Shown: positions 9,579-19,771, counted from the stretch's first letter. The stretch is 64,000 nucleotides of DNA from Methylobacillus gramineus (GCF_020532675.1 NZ_JAJAVE010000001.1:1-64000), one strand, 5' to 3'. A program made the numbers and translations. The notes: generated by a model from the letters alone, not told the origin.

Positions 9579-11039
9579 TTACATAGAGTTGAATGATGGG
9601 GCGGAAGAATCTTTAGCATTAACCGAAGGTAAGTTTCCTTGCCATCCTCCGCCTAGAGTCTTGATCAGATATACCGTATTAATTAGTTGCTGGCCTGTAA
9701 TCTGCTGTACTAGTCTGCGATTTTCGAGCTGTACCTTTCTTGCGATAAATAACTCAAAAGACGTAGCAAGACCATTTTTGTATTGATGCTCAATAATATC
9801 TACAGCCTGTGTGGAGGCATGCTCTGCCGCTAGGTTATTTTCGGCGGCATCTGCCAGAGCTTTGTCTATACTCAAGCCATCCTCGACTTCTTGTAGGGCA
9901 AGCAATACCGTCTGCCTATAATTCGCTGCAGCCAGCTCATGCCCTGCCTTGGCGAAATCTACCCGCGCACGATTACGGTTGCCATCAAATATGGTCTGGC
10001 TAAGCGCTAGGCCTAATGACCAGACAATACTAGGTGCATCAAGCAAGTTATTGAGCTCACTACTTTGCCAACCTCTGCTGGCAGTTAATCTTAAATTTGG
10101 GAATCGGGCTGCTGTTGCCACTCCGATTTGCGCATTGGCAGCAGCAACAGCACGTTCGGCAGACGCTACATCTGGCCTTCTTTCAAGGATATACGCCGGC
10201 AAATCCAGAGGAACACTGGGAATGCTTGCTGGCAGTTGTCTATCAGCAATCGTGAATTCGGAGACTGGAACCCCGGTTAAAGTTGCGAGCGCATGCCGTG
10301 TCTGATCACGCTGACTTGTTAATAGGTTGTGTTGTGCCTGAGTGCTGTTGAGCAGGGATTCTTGTTGCAGACTGTCCAGTTTTGAAGCTACACCAGTCTC
10401 CTGTCTGAAATGGATAAGCTCTACTGTGCCTTTTTGTATCGCGATAATTTGTGCTAACGCTTCTATTTCCGCATTTTGAGCACATAAATTGAAATAATTG
10501 GCAGCAATATCTGCCGCTAGAATTAACTTGATATTTTCAAGGTCAGCTGCTATTTGTTGTTGGCTTGCCGAGCTAGATTCCACCTCCCTGGAAATACGAC
10601 CAAACAGATCAACTTCATAAGCTGCACTAAATACTGGATTCAGGTTTGTCTGGATGTTGGTGGAAACGCTGGCATTACGGGCATTGTTGGGTCTGTTGGC
10701 TGAAGGTTGAGTTCGCGTAGCGTTTACCCCAACTTCTAATGTCGGCAAGTAAGATGCCCGAGAAATTCTTGTAAGGGCTCTGGCCTGTTCTAGTCTGGCG
10801 ATGCTAGCCTTAAGAGATTGATTGCGACTTAGAGCCTGTTGTTCCAGTCGATTCAGCTCAGCGTCCTCAAATATCTCCCACCATGCACCTTTACTCAGTC
10901 CATCACTAGGAGCTGCTGAGCGCCATTCTTCCTGCCAACTGACAGGGACTTCTAAGGCTGGTTTATGGTAGTCAGGGCCTACCGCAGCACATCCGGCCAG
11001 CAGCCATACCAGGGATAATGCTTGAGTCGTACGCTTCAT
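9579..11039 (-). CDS. RND efflux outer-membrane lipoprotein (NodT/OprM family)
   Basis: 486 residues of the TolC-like outer-membrane factor family. A signal peptide ends in a lipobox LLAGC with Cys17 as the lipidated residue, followed by GPDYHKP, the standard NodT-type start. Two repeated helical hairpin segments (about residues 60-230 and 270-450) form the periplasmic channel. It is the third gene of a minus-strand operon after the permease and adaptor, 6 bases after the adaptor stop, and would provide the exit duct. Confidence 0.9.
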   Translation of the reverse strand: MKRTTQALSLVWLLAGCAAVGPDYHKPALEVPVSWQEEWRSAAPSDGLSKGAWWEIFEDAELNRLEQQALSRNQSLKASIARLEQARALTRISRASYLPTLEVGVNATRTQPSANRPNNARNASVSTNIQTNLNPVFSAAYEVDLFGRISREVESSSASQQQIAADLENIKLILAADIAANYFNLCAQNAEIEALAQIIAIQKGTVELIHFRQETGVASKLDSLQQESLLNSTQAQHNLLTSQRDQTRHALATLTGVPVSEFTIADRQLPASIPSVPLDLPAYILERRPDVASAERAVAAANAQIGVATAARFPNLRLTASRGWQSSELNNLLDAPSIVWSLGLALSQTIFDGNRNRARVDFAKAGHELAAANYRQTVLLALQEVEDGLSIDKALADAAENNLAAEHASTQAVDIIEHQYKNGLATSFELFIARKVQLENRRLVQQITGQQLINTVYLIKTLGGGWQGNLPSVNAKDSSAPSFNSM

Positions 11040-11045
11040 GCTTTG

Positions 11046-12296
11046 CTAACTCCTGGGTTTCTCTGTGTTGGGCGTAGTGGCTTTATTGTTTTTATTTGTG
11101 GATTTTTCCTGTTTCTTGTCTTCTTGCGGTGGCGCTTCTTGTGCTAATACCTGCTCATTTTCCTGCAATGAGTCTGATGGATTAATAACAAGCCTGTCCT
11201 TGTTGGTAATACCGCTAAGAATTTCTACAGTTTTACCCAGATCGCGCCCTAATCGTACTGGCTGAAACTCAATTTTGTTATCCGCATTTAATATCGCAAT
11301 GCTAGGTTCATTTTTACCCAAGATGAGCACCCCTGCAGGCACTATCAGTGTTTTTAATGAGCTGACCAGATCTAAGTTGACATCAACAAATGCCCCTGGA
11401 ATAAGTTCTCCAAGGGGGTTGGGTAGCAGAATTTCAACTTGGCGTGAACGTGTGGCTGGATCAATGGCTCCTGAGACATGTGCAATGGTGCCAGTAAATG
11501 ATTTATCCTGAATTTCATTCAGAGTGATTTGAACCTGTTGTCCTTGCTTAATGCTGGTGGCATAGACCTGTGGTATCCACAGTGAGATTCTCAATTTTTC
11601 GGTTTGTGCAAGCGTAAATAGTGCATTGCTACCTGAGGTAACCAGAGTTCCCAAATCTACATGCCGGCTGATAATGGTGCCGGAAAAAGGAGCGGTGATG
11701 CTTCGATAGTCTTCCAGTTGCTGTAGACGTTTGACTGTGGTTTTTGCCACTTCGAGTTCAGCATTGGCTTGCGCGAGCAGACTACGCTTCTCTTCAAGGT
11801 CCTGCTGGGTAACGGATTCACGCTGGCGCAGCAACTCCCATCGCTCTTGAGTCAGTTTAGCAAGTGCTTGCCGGGCTTGTACTAAATCAAGAGAGGCTTG
11901 TGCCTGAGCCAACTCTTGGGTTTGCTCAGGAGTTTCAATCTGCGCCAGCAACTCCCCTTTTTTGACTTTGTCACCCAGCGTCTTGTACCAAGCTGACAGA
12001 TATCCGTTACTTCGTGCGTAAAGGACGGCTTCGCTATAGCCACGTAGCGTAGCGGGAAGCGTAACATTGTTAACCAGATTACCAGGCTTGGCGTAAGTAA
12101 AGTTGACTGAGCGTTGTAGGTTTTCTTTGGTGCGAGACTCCAGCGCGAAAGCTTCTGTTGTATTCAGAGTAAAGCGCAACAAGCCGCCAATTAGCAGGAT
12201 AGCTACCAGCAACAGGCATATCCAGCTGAAACGTTTCAGAGTCAGCGCTGAGTCTGGAGCAGAGGGGGCCAGCAAGTGATTGTCGATATTGGTCAT
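11046..12296 (-). CDS. RND efflux periplasmic adaptor (membrane fusion protein)
   Basis: 416 residues. One N-terminal membrane anchor (about residues 27-46) is followed by half of a biotinyl-lipoyl domain (LGDKVKKGELLAQIETPEQ), a long coiled-coil hairpin rich in Gln, Ala and Leu (about 120-200), the second lipoyl half (SITAPFSGTIISRHVDLGTLV) and beta-barrel domains. The C-terminal 30 residues are a hydrophilic Lys/Asn/Pro tail. Its start overlaps the permease stop. Adaptors of this class couple the inner-membrane pump to the outer-membrane channel. Confidence 0.9.
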   Translation of the reverse strand: MTNIDNHLLAPSAPDSALTLKRFSWICLLLVAILLIGGLLRFTLNTTEAFALESRTKENLQRSVNFTYAKPGNLVNNVTLPATLRGYSEAVLYARSNGYLSAWYKTLGDKVKKGELLAQIETPEQTQELAQAQASLDLVQARQALAKLTQERWELLRQRESVTQQDLEEKRSLLAQANAELEVAKTTVKRLQQLEDYRSITAPFSGTIISRHVDLGTLVTSGSNALFTLAQTEKLRISLWIPQVYATSIKQGQQVQITLNEIQDKSFTGTIAHVSGAIDPATRSRQVEILLPNPLGELIPGAFVDVNLDLVSSLKTLIVPAGVLILGKNEPSIAILNADNKIEFQPVRLGRDLGKTVEILSGITNKDRLVINPSDSLQENEQVLAQEAPPQEDKKQEKSTNKNNKATTPNTEKPRS

Positions 12297-15200
12297 GGCG
12301 TGGTTGGCTCGGGTTGAGTTTGGTTAAAGTGAGGATGTCTTGTGGATTGACGTCTACGATGGAGACTTGCAAATACAACTGGTACGAACAGTAAGGTGGA
12401 GACCGTGGCAAACAATAAGCCGCCAATTACTGCTCGACCGAGCGGTGCATTCTGTTCTCCGCCTTCACCGAGTCCCAGTGCCATTGGTAGCATTCCGACT
12501 ATCATGGCGGAAGCGGTCATTAAAACGGGCCGTAAACGTGTAGCACCGGCATCAAGTGCTGCTGTAATTGGTGGAACGCCAAGGGCTAGTTGTGTGCGGG
12601 CAAAGGAGATAACCAATATGCTATTGGCAGTGACTACGCCGATACTCATGATCATTCCGGTGAGTGCCGGTACGCTGAGCGTAGTGCCGCTCAAGAACAA
12701 GGTCCAGGCGATCCCTGCCAGTGCCGCTGGGAGTGCAGTGATGATGATGGCAGCATCCAGCCACGACTGGAAGTTGACTACGATGAGCAAGTAGACCAAG
12801 ACGATGGCTACAATCAAGCCAGTGCCTAGACCGATAAAGGCATTGTCCAGTGTCAGACTCTGGCCGCGGATTTCAATTTCCGAGCCCTTGGGCAACTGTT
12901 CGCGAGTTTCATCCACCAATTTCTGGATGGCACGGCTTGCGCTACCAAGATCACGTCCTTGAACGCTGGCATAGACATTGACCACTTGATTGACATCGTA
13001 ATGCGAAACAACTGGCTGCTGCGCGGAGCGGGATATCTTGACCAGGTTACCTAACAGTTGCGGCTCACTGTTGCTGCTTTTCACTGGAGTTCTGAGCAGT
13101 GCATCTATACTGGACAGATCTGACTCCAAGGAGTTGACGCCAATGTTATAAGTGTTCCCGTTTGTCGGGTTGAGCCAATATAGAGGAGCGGTTTGCATGC
13201 TGCCGCTGAGGGATATCATGAGGTTCTGTGCAACATCTGTTGCGGTTAGACCCTGCTGGTGTAAGCGTGCCCTATCCATTTCCAATCTCAGCACAGGCTT
13301 ACTCCAGCGTTGGTGGACATGGGCATCTACTACACCGGGGATCTCTCGTAACTTATTGCTGAAGCTGTTGGCCAGAGCCGTATTTTCCTCAATCTTGTTG
13401 CCCTTGAACAGAATGTCAATGGGAGCTGGAATGCCGAAATTCAGAGTTTGGCTGACCTGGTCAGCCGGTTGGAAGAAAAACTCCACACCAGGAAATGCGC
13501 GTGGCAGCTGTTTGCGAAGCTCAGCAATGTAATCTGCGGTTGGTTTATTCTTGTAGTTGATCAAGGAAAGCATGATTTCAGAATCAGAGGACTCTACCGT
13601 GCCTGCATTGCCAAACAAGGTGTTGCGAGGGGAGTATGGCCCTCCGACAATATCCAGCACATTGCCGATTTCAGTCGCAGGAATCACGCTCTTGATATGA
13701 TGCTCTATTTTTTCTACCAGTTTCGGCATCTCCTCCAGACGCGTGCCAGAGGCAGCACGGATATGCAGGCGAATCTGGCCCGCATCGACTTCTGGGAAAA
13801 GGTCTTGCCCTAATAGAGGGTAGATGCCTAATGAGAGCAAACTGAAAAGAATAAAGAGCAGACTGAAATGACGGCGCCTATTGAGTAGTGCTCCTAACAG
13901 GCTGATGTAGTAGCGGCGAAAAGTTTCAAAGCCTTGGTTGAATTTATGATGCAGGCCTTGAAATAGCCATAAGTTGCCAGATGGCTTGCCTGTCCTGTTT
14001 GCCGTCATCATGAACATCACCAATGTCGGTACTAGTGTGCGGGAGATAATGTATGAAGCTAGCATGGCAAATATCACGGCTTCCGCCATGGGTACAAAAA
14101 GATATCGTGTGATGCCTTCCAGAAAAAACATGGGCGCAAACACAATGCAAATGCAAAGCGTGGAAACAAAAGCGGGTACCGCGATTTCAGCAGCGCCGTC
14201 CAGGATGGCTTGATGGGGAGGTTTGCCCATATGCATGTGTCGCTCTACGTTTTCGATTTCCACTGTCGCATCATCAACCAGAATCCCGATCGCAAGAGCG
14301 AGGCCTCCTAGGGTCATTAGATTGATGGTTTCACCTATCAAATGCAGCACAATCAGTGAAGACATGATGGACAAGGGGATAGATACCGCAATAATTGCGG
14401 TGGTTTGCCAGCTGCCGAGAAATAGCAGGATTAATGCTGCGGTCAGTGCCGCAGCAATCAGCGCTTCAAATACCACATTGCTGATCGCGGCCTTGACGAA
14501 TAATGATTGGTCAAACATGGCCTTGAGCTTGATGCCTTCAAGTGCTTCCATTGCCTTGGGTAGCGCAGCTTTGACATTGTTGACTACCTCCAGGGATGAG
14601 GCGCCACCGGTTTTCAATACTGAGACCAGAATGCCACGTTCACCGTTCTGTCGTACGATATTAGTGGCTGGTGTAGATCCATCACGTACCTGTGCGACAT
14701 CCCTCACGTAAATAGTATTGCCGTTGATAGTCCGAATGGGGATATCACCGAGTTTGGGTATGCTGGAAATGGCACCATTGAGGCTGACATCATATTGGCT
14801 CTCTCCGAGCTTGATTGTGCCCGTTGGGAGAATCAATGTTTGTGAAGCAATAGCGCTACTGACATCAGCCGGCGTCAGGCCCTTGGCTATAAGTGCTGCA
14901 TTATTTAGATTGACTGCCACCTGACGCCCACGATTGCCGTAAGGGAAGGTCATGGTAACGCCTTTGATTTTGAGCAGGCTGGGACGAAGAGAGTTATTTA
15001 CTGCATCGCCAATCTCAATATCAGACACGGTATCGCTTGAAAGACCGAGCTGTATTAGTGGCAGGTCGGTCGCAGAATACTGCACTACCTGTGCAGGTTG
15101 CATCCCCTGCGGCATTGAGCGTTGTGCTGTCGTGACATTGGATAGCACTTGGGTCATTGCCGAGCGTATATCTGTCCCTTGCTGAAAGAAAATCTTGCTA

Positions 15201-15472
15201 ATGGATAGGCCCGCTAGCGAAACAGATTCTGTATGTTCCACATCTTCTACAGTCTGATTGAGCCCGCGCAGCGTTGGGTTGGTAATTCGATCCGCGATCT
15301 CACGTGCTGATAAGCCGTTATAGGACCAGCTGATTGCAATCACTGGAATGTTGATATCCGGGAAGATATCTGTGGGCATATTGCGCAGTACATAAGGTGT
15401 AGATAACACAATGAGGAGCGCCGCTACTATAAAAGTATAGGGGCGGCGAAGTGCAATATTGACTATCCACAT
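12293..15472 (-). CDS. RND family inner-membrane efflux permease
   Basis: 1059 residues, the usual AcrB/MdtB-like size. Twelve transmembrane helices are expected: one at the N-terminus, a cluster around residues 335-530 and another around 870-1040, with two large periplasmic loops. The proton-relay helix LALAIGILVDDATVEIENVE with its paired aspartates is present, as is the N-terminal helix following MWIVNIALRRPYTF. It exports drugs or other compounds with proton antiport; the substrate cannot be assigned. No regulator gene lies beside the operon. The promoter should lie in 15473-15700. Confidence 0.92.
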   Translation of the reverse strand: MWIVNIALRRPYTFIVAALLIVLSTPYVLRNMPTDIFPDINIPVIAISWSYNGLSAREIADRITNPTLRGLNQTVEDVEHTESVSLAGLSISKIFFQQGTDIRSAMTQVLSNVTTAQRSMPQGMQPAQVVQYSATDLPLIQLGLSSDTVSDIEIGDAVNNSLRPSLLKIKGVTMTFPYGNRGRQVAVNLNNAALIAKGLTPADVSSAIASQTLILPTGTIKLGESQYDVSLNGAISSIPKLGDIPIRTINGNTIYVRDVAQVRDGSTPATNIVRQNGERGILVSVLKTGGASSLEVVNNVKAALPKAMEALEGIKLKAMFDQSLFVKAAISNVVFEALIAAALTAALILLFLGSWQTTAIIAVSIPLSIMSSLIVLHLIGETINLMTLGGLALAIGILVDDATVEIENVERHMHMGKPPHQAILDGAAEIAVPAFVSTLCICIVFAPMFFLEGITRYLFVPMAEAVIFAMLASYIISRTLVPTLVMFMMTANRTGKPSGNLWLFQGLHHKFNQGFETFRRYYISLLGALLNRRRHFSLLFILFSLLSLGIYPLLGQDLFPEVDAGQIRLHIRAASGTRLEEMPKLVEKIEHHIKSVIPATEIGNVLDIVGGPYSPRNTLFGNAGTVESSDSEIMLSLINYKNKPTADYIAELRKQLPRAFPGVEFFFQPADQVSQTLNFGIPAPIDILFKGNKIEENTALANSFSNKLREIPGVVDAHVHQRWSKPVLRLEMDRARLHQQGLTATDVAQNLMISLSGSMQTAPLYWLNPTNGNTYNIGVNSLESDLSSIDALLRTPVKSSNSEPQLLGNLVKISRSAQQPVVSHYDVNQVVNVYASVQGRDLGSASRAIQKLVDETREQLPKGSEIEIRGQSLTLDNAFIGLGTGLIVAIVLVYLLIVVNFQSWLDAAIIITALPAALAGIAWTLFLSGTTLSVPALTGMIMSIGVVTANSILVISFARTQLALGVPPITAALDAGATRLRPVLMTASAMIVGMLPMALGLGEGGEQNAPLGRAVIGGLLFATVSTLLFVPVVFASLHRRRQSTRHPHFNQTQPEPTTP

Positions 15473-15621
15473 GACTGAATTTAGCTCCGATATTTCTTGG
15501 TGAATATCTGCAATGAAATGATTCCCAGTCCTTCTATATGAAGGACGGATGTGAATAGCAAAAATCGTACCCGCTAATATTCACTGCTGGCTGGCGTTAA
15601 TGGGGCTTTATAGTGGATTTG

Positions 15622-15639
15622 GTGTTTGAATTTAAACAC
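15622..15639. promoter_or_regulatory. Candidate activator-binding dyad, copy 1 upstream of DUF1549 operon 1
   Basis: GTGTTT-GAATTT-AAACAC is a perfect inverted repeat with 6-base arms; its core TGTT-N8-AACA matches the dyad at 15720 and those upstream of other sigma-54 type promoters here. It lies about 230 bases before the -24 element, a plausible distance for an enhancer-type site. Confidence 0.5.
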
Positions 15640-15719
15640 TTTAAGGGTGCTGATCTGTTTGGTTGTGCGCAGTTGTCTGAATGTGGTGCAGTTGCCAGAT
15701 TGGCATGGAAATATATCTT

Positions 15720-15737
15720 CTGTTTTGCCATAAACAG
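15720..15737. promoter_or_regulatory. Candidate activator-binding dyad, copy 2 upstream of DUF1549 operon 1
   Basis: CTGTTT-TGCCAT-AAACAG is a perfect inverted repeat with the TGTT-N8-AACA core. It ends about 130 bases upstream of the -24 element. The same outer arms (CTGTTT, A-rich CAG) occur at 37069 and 48726. Confidence 0.55.
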
Positions 15738-15865
15738 CGGGACTGATTTCCTCTGTTGTTGCATCAGCATTAATGATTAGAAGTATTCAGAAGGAGAAAA
15801 AACAATTTAATATTATTTATAACTAAATCAACTGGTTGTGTGTTTTTGTCGAGAGGGTTTTGTCT

Positions 15866-15881
15866 TGGCACAATAAATGCA
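15866..15881 (+). promoter_or_regulatory. Sigma-54 (RpoN) type -24/-12 promoter for DUF1549 operon 1
   Basis: TGGCACAATAAATGCA carries a perfect TGGCAC -24 box and a GC at -12 exactly 10 bases after the GG; only one base of TTGCA differs. The predicted transcript start near 15892 gives a leader of about 70 bases before the ATG at 15960. Confidence 0.7.
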
Positions 15882-15959
15882 GAGGTGGTGGGCGATTTAA
15901 TTCTAGTGGTTTCGAACAATTTCGAAATGCTGATTATCCGTTTATTAAGGGATCGTCCA

Positions 15960-18284
15960 ATGAAGCATAATTTTAGATACTTGATTTTAGCTGTGTTGTT
16001 GAGTGGCGCGACTGCCACTCTTGCGGCGGAGGCTGATGCTGAGAAAACAGCAAAGCCAGCCGCCAGTAAGACCTCATCAGCTAATAAAGATTGGTCTTGG
16101 CAACCTGTGGCTACTCCGCAGGTACCATCAGTTCAACAAAAAAAATGGGTGCGTAGCCCGATAGATGCATTTGTACTCGCGAAGCTTGAAGAAAGTAGTG
16201 TTAAGCCATCTGCTGAGGCTAGCCGTGCAGCTTTTATTCGTCGTGCCACTCTGGATGCATGGGGTTTGATTCCATCCACTGAAGAAGTCAATGCATTTGT
16301 GAATGATAAATCGCCGGATGCTTATGAAAAGCTGGTGGATCGTTTACTTTCTTCTCCGCGATATGGTGAGCGTCAGGCGCGTAAATGGCTGGATCTTGCT
16401 CGATACGCAGACAGTACTGGCTTTCAAGGGGATCAAACCCGTCCGAGCATGTGGCGGTATCGTGATTACGTGATCAATTCTTTTAACGAAGACAAACCCT
16501 ATGATCGCTTCGTCAAAGAGCAGTTGGCGGGAGATGAGTTATATCCTGGTGATACCAATGCGCTGGTGGCAACAGGTTTTATGGCAGGTTTTCCGGACAA
16601 CAAGAACTCACGGGATTTGATCCAGCGTAAATACCAGATCACAACTGATATTACCGATACAGTGGGTACTGCGATATTAGGTACTACTTTTGAATGCGCG
16701 CGATGCCACAACCACAAGGCAGACAAGATTAGTCAGAAGGACTACTTTGCCTTGCAAGCATTCTTCTCCAATGTGAGTGCAGTGGATAATATTCCCGCGC
16801 CACGTGGCTCAATTGAAGCTAGGTATGAACAAGACAAAGCTAAGTGGGAGGAGGCAACCAAGGAAATTCGCGCTAAACGTGCTGCCATTATAGAGCCGTT
16901 ACGTGCAGCAGCAGAACAGTATCACAAAGAGCGCTATCTCTCAGATAGTCGCGATTCTATCTTTAAGCCCAAGAATGAGTGGAATGCCACAGACCGTTGG
17001 GTACACCATCGTTTGGCCAATGTGACTACGGATGAAGATCTGGGTGCCTATCTGCGAGTGAGCGGTGAAAGCAAGGAAAATCCTGAATACGTAGCTGAAA
17101 ATGAATCAAAGTGGCTGGAATATAAAAAGCTTACTGATGATCTGAAGAAGTTCGACAAGCTCAAGCCTGCCAAAGGTTCAAACACTATTTCAGCCATGAC
17201 TGAGCTTGGGTATGCTGATGCGCCATCTAGCTTCGTTTTCTTTGGCGGCAATCACGAGCGTCCCCTTGACGAAGTACAGCCTGCCTTCCCTGCGGCGTTG
17301 ACGAGCGAGAAACCGCAGATCATTCCGACATCGATCTCCTCAGGTCGCCGTACGGCCTTGGCTAACTGGATTGCCAGCCCGCAGAACCCGCTGACAGCTC
17401 GTGTCTTTGTCAATCGAGTGTGGGATCAATACTTTGGCACTGGCATAGTCCGCACCGTCAGCGACTTTGGTCGAGCTGGAGACAAACCTAGCAACCCCGA
17501 GCTGCTGGAATACCTGGCAAGCAACTTTGTGAAACAAGGTTGGAGCGTCAAGAAGCTGCATAAGGAAATCCTGCTATCCAGCGTGTATCGCCAATCGTCC
17601 GATTATCGAGAAGATGCATACAAGGCAGACCCTGAAAACAAACTGCTGGCAGTGTTCCCCCGTAAGCGACTGGATGCAGAACAGATCCGTGACTCCTTGC
17701 TGGTGGCCTCAGGCAAGCTTGAAGATAAAGTAGGCGGACCTAGCGTGATGCCTCCTGTGCCTTCTAACCTGAATGCAGGTGCGCTGTGGCAAGTGTCTGG
17801 TGATAAACAGGATTACAACCGTCGCAGTTTGTATGTCTTTACCCGTCGTAGTGTGCCTTATCCATTGCTTGCAACCTTTGATATGGCATCTGCACAGCAA
17901 GTGCATAGTAAGCGCGACGTCACGACTACGCCATTGCAGGCACTTGCTTTAGTGAATAGCGATATTGTTTTTGAATGGTCGCAATCGCTTGCCGGCAAGG
18001 TAATTAGTGAGGCAGGGGGTAACGAGACTGCACAAATCGAAAAACTCTATCAGATCTTGTTTGCACGTAGTCCTGACAAAGCTGAAAAGGCGACCTTGAC
18101 GGCTTTCCTTGCTAACCACGAAAAAATTATCAAGGCCAAACTGAAGGATGCCGATGGCAGGCTCGCATTGGCAGTGCCTGTGGGGTTGAAGGATACACAA
18201 CAACTTGATCCAGTCCGTGCCTCTGCTTTTGTCGACCTAGTCCACACCGTGGCTAACTCTAACGAATTCAGCTATCGCTTTTAA
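15960..18284 (+). CDS. DUF1549/DUF1553 (PSCyt2-PSD1) heme-motif protein, copy 1
   Basis: 774 residues from the ATG at 15960 (the frame is open earlier, but the signal peptide starts here). A signal peptide ending near LAAEAD is followed by a Lys/Ala/Ser-rich linker, a DUF1549 domain (about 55-290) and a DUF1553 domain (about 455-760). DUF1549 contains CARCHNHK, with Cys246, Cys249 and His250 forming a CxxCH c-type heme motif. Families of this kind are abundant in Planctomycetes and Verrucomicrobia, nearly always paired with DUF1501 as here; their reaction is not established. It is probably a periplasmic electron-transfer or oxidative enzyme subunit. It is followed after 41 bases by DUF1501 and is a diverged duplicate of the gene at 20146. 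Confidence 0.85.
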   Translation: MKHNFRYLILAVLLSGATATLAAEADAEKTAKPAASKTSSANKDWSWQPVATPQVPSVQQKKWVRSPIDAFVLAKLEESSVKPSAEASRAAFIRRATLDAWGLIPSTEEVNAFVNDKSPDAYEKLVDRLLSSPRYGERQARKWLDLARYADSTGFQGDQTRPSMWRYRDYVINSFNEDKPYDRFVKEQLAGDELYPGDTNALVATGFMAGFPDNKNSRDLIQRKYQITTDITDTVGTAILGTTFECARCHNHKADKISQKDYFALQAFFSNVSAVDNIPAPRGSIEARYEQDKAKWEEATKEIRAKRAAIIEPLRAAAEQYHKERYLSDSRDSIFKPKNEWNATDRWVHHRLANVTTDEDLGAYLRVSGESKENPEYVAENESKWLEYKKLTDDLKKFDKLKPAKGSNTISAMTELGYADAPSSFVFFGGNHERPLDEVQPAFPAALTSEKPQIIPTSISSGRRTALANWIASPQNPLTARVFVNRVWDQYFGTGIVRTVSDFGRAGDKPSNPELLEYLASNFVKQGWSVKKLHKEILLSSVYRQSSDYREDAYKADPENKLLAVFPRKRLDAEQIRDSLLVASGKLEDKVGGPSVMPPVPSNLNAGALWQVSGDKQDYNRRSLYVFTRRSVPYPLLATFDMASAQQVHSKRDVTTTPLQALALVNSDIVFEWSQSLAGKVISEAGGNETAQIEKLYQILFARSPDKAEKATLTAFLANHEKIIKAKLKDADGRLALAVPVGLKDTQQLDPVRASAFVDLVHTVANSNEFSYRF
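17261..17779 (+). repeat. 519-bp perfect repeat shared with 21474-21992 (gene-conversion tract)
   Basis: Read base by base, this stretch of the first DUF1549 gene is identical to 21474-21992 in the second copy, while the flanks diverge sharply. A separate 74-bp identical block lies just upstream (17142-17215 and 21355-21428). It covers the junction into and most of DUF1553. Confidence 0.9.
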
Positions 18285-18325
18285 TAGCGCTCAAAAATTG
18301 AATATAAATAAAAGGAAACAACATC

Positions 18326-19771
18326 ATGAGCAATAATTCACGGCGTGATTTTCTAGTAAAAGCAGGGTACGGACTAGGTGGTATTACCCTGAGTGGCCTT
18401 ATGCCTGGCGGCGGTATTTTTGCGACAGTTGCCAATGCAGCTTCATTAGTCGATCCATTGGCGGCTAAAGGCACTCATTTTCCAGCCAAGGTGAAATCGG
18501 TTATCTGGTTACACATGGATGGTGCACCCAGCACCATAGATTTGTATGACTACAAGCCAGATTTGATCAAACTGGCTGGCCAGGATATTCCAGCCTCTTT
18601 CCTCAAAGGTATTAAGACCAGTACTCAGGGTGGTGTTGGTAAGTTGTATGCATCAAATCGCACCTGGAAACAACATGGTGAAAGTGGTGCCTGGTTCTCA
18701 GACCTGTTACCCAACCTGGCCAAGCAAGCCGATAAACTGGCCTTTGTGAAATCCAGCGTGACCATTGGCGCTACGCACGATATTTCCATTCTTAAGTTGA
18801 ATACCGGTGATCTTAATCCTGGGCGCCCATCCTTGGGTGCCTGGGTGCAGTATGCCTTGGGCTCTGCCAACCCAGACTTACCCGCTTATGTCGTGCTTTA
18901 TGCTGGTAAGAAAGAGCCTACTGGTGGTTCTGTTAACTGGAGCTCAGGTTTCTTGCCAGCGGTTTATCAAGGCACGGCTTTCCGTCCCGGATCATCGCCT
19001 ATCTTGCACTTGGAACGTCCGGAGCTGATTGCTGCTGCACAGCAACGCGACAATCTGGATTTGCTGAAACGCCTGAATGAACAACGTGGTGCGCTCTATC
19101 CAGAAGATACTGAACTTCGCGCCCGACTGAATGCTTATGAGCTAGCTTATCGGATGGAGTCTTCAGCTCCCGAGGCTGTGGATTTAAGCAAAGAAAGCGA
19201 TGCGACAAAAGAGTTGTATGGGCTTAACGATGAAATTACCAAGGATTACGGGACTAATATGTTGCGTGCGCGTCGCTTGGTCGAGCGCGGAGTTCGATTT
19301 ATTCAGGTAGTGACTGGGCCATTGGATATATCTGGGGATAGTCGCAACTGGGATGCCCACCAGGATTTGGAAAAGAATCACGGTGCTCATGCCAAGGCTG
19401 TTGATAAGCCGATTGCTGGTTTGCTGGCGGATCTAGAGTCTCGGGGCTTGCTGGATTCCACATTGATTGTGTGGACCTCTGAGTTTGGTCGTACCTCTTA
19501 TGGTCAGAGCGGTACGGGCCGTGATCACAATCCTTGGGGCTACACCCAATGGTTGGCGGGTGGTGGCATCAAGGCAGGGAGTACATTCGGGCAGACGGAT
19601 GAGGTTGGCTTGCAGGCCGTGGGTGATCAGACCATGGACACCTATGATCTCCATGCCACCGTGTTGCAGCTAATGGGCCTTGATCACCTAAAAACCACGT
19701 TCTTACACAATGGTCGCTCGGAGCGTCCGACCGTGGTGTATGGGCAGGTAATCAAAGAGCTGTTAGCTTAA
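18326..19771 (+). CDS. DUF1501 Tat-exported protein, copy 1
   Basis: 481 residues of the DUF1501 family, which has the alkaline phosphatase/sulfatase-like fold. The N-terminus carries a twin-arginine signal (SRRDFLVKAG at residues 5-14, then a Gly-rich hydrophobic stretch), so it is exported folded. Family landmarks are HMDGAPSTIDLYDYKP, SVTIGATHDI, WTSEFGRT and GRDHNPWGY near the C-terminus. Sulfatase activity has not been shown for the family and the formylglycine CxPxR motif is absent, so it should not be called a sulfatase. The Shine-Dalgarno AAGGAAA precedes the ATG. It is paired with the upstream DUF1549 gene, and a strong terminator follows. Confidence 0.88.
   Translation: MSNNSRRDFLVKAGYGLGGITLSGLMPGGGIFATVANAASLVDPLAAKGTHFPAKVKSVIWLHMDGAPSTIDLYDYKPDLIKLAGQDIPASFLKGIKTSTQGGVGKLYASNRTWKQHGESGAWFSDLLPNLAKQADKLAFVKSSVTIGATHDISILKLNTGDLNPGRPSLGAWVQYALGSANPDLPAYVVLYAGKKEPTGGSVNWSSGFLPAVYQGTAFRPGSSPILHLERPELIAAAQQRDNLDLLKRLNEQRGALYPEDTELRARLNAYELAYRMESSAPEAVDLSKESDATKELYGLNDEITKDYGTNMLRARRLVERGVRFIQVVTGPLDISGDSRNWDAHQDLEKNHGAHAKAVDKPIAGLLADLESRGLLDSTLIVWTSEFGRTSYGQSGTGRDHNPWGYTQWLAGGGIKAGSTFGQTDEVGLQAVGDQTMDTYDLHATVLQLMGLDHLKTTFLHNGRSERPTVVYGQVIKELLA
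19399..19580 (+). repeat. 182-bp perfect repeat shared with 23616-23797
   Basis: Identical to 23616-23797 in the second DUF1501 gene; identity continues for some bases past a single mismatch at 19581. Surrounding sequence is clearly diverged at third codon positions. This is a second conversion tract between the duplicated operons. Confidence 0.88.

Larger units (their letters stand above)
15473..15959. other. Divergent intergenic region between RND operon and first DUF1549 operon
   Basis: 487 bases without a gene. It must hold the leftward promoter of the RND operon, for which I see no distinctive element. On the right it holds two TGTT-N8-AACA dyads and a sigma-54 type promoter serving the DUF1549 gene, listed separately. 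The 70-base leader after the promoter contains two close TTTCGAA sequences. Confidence 0.7.
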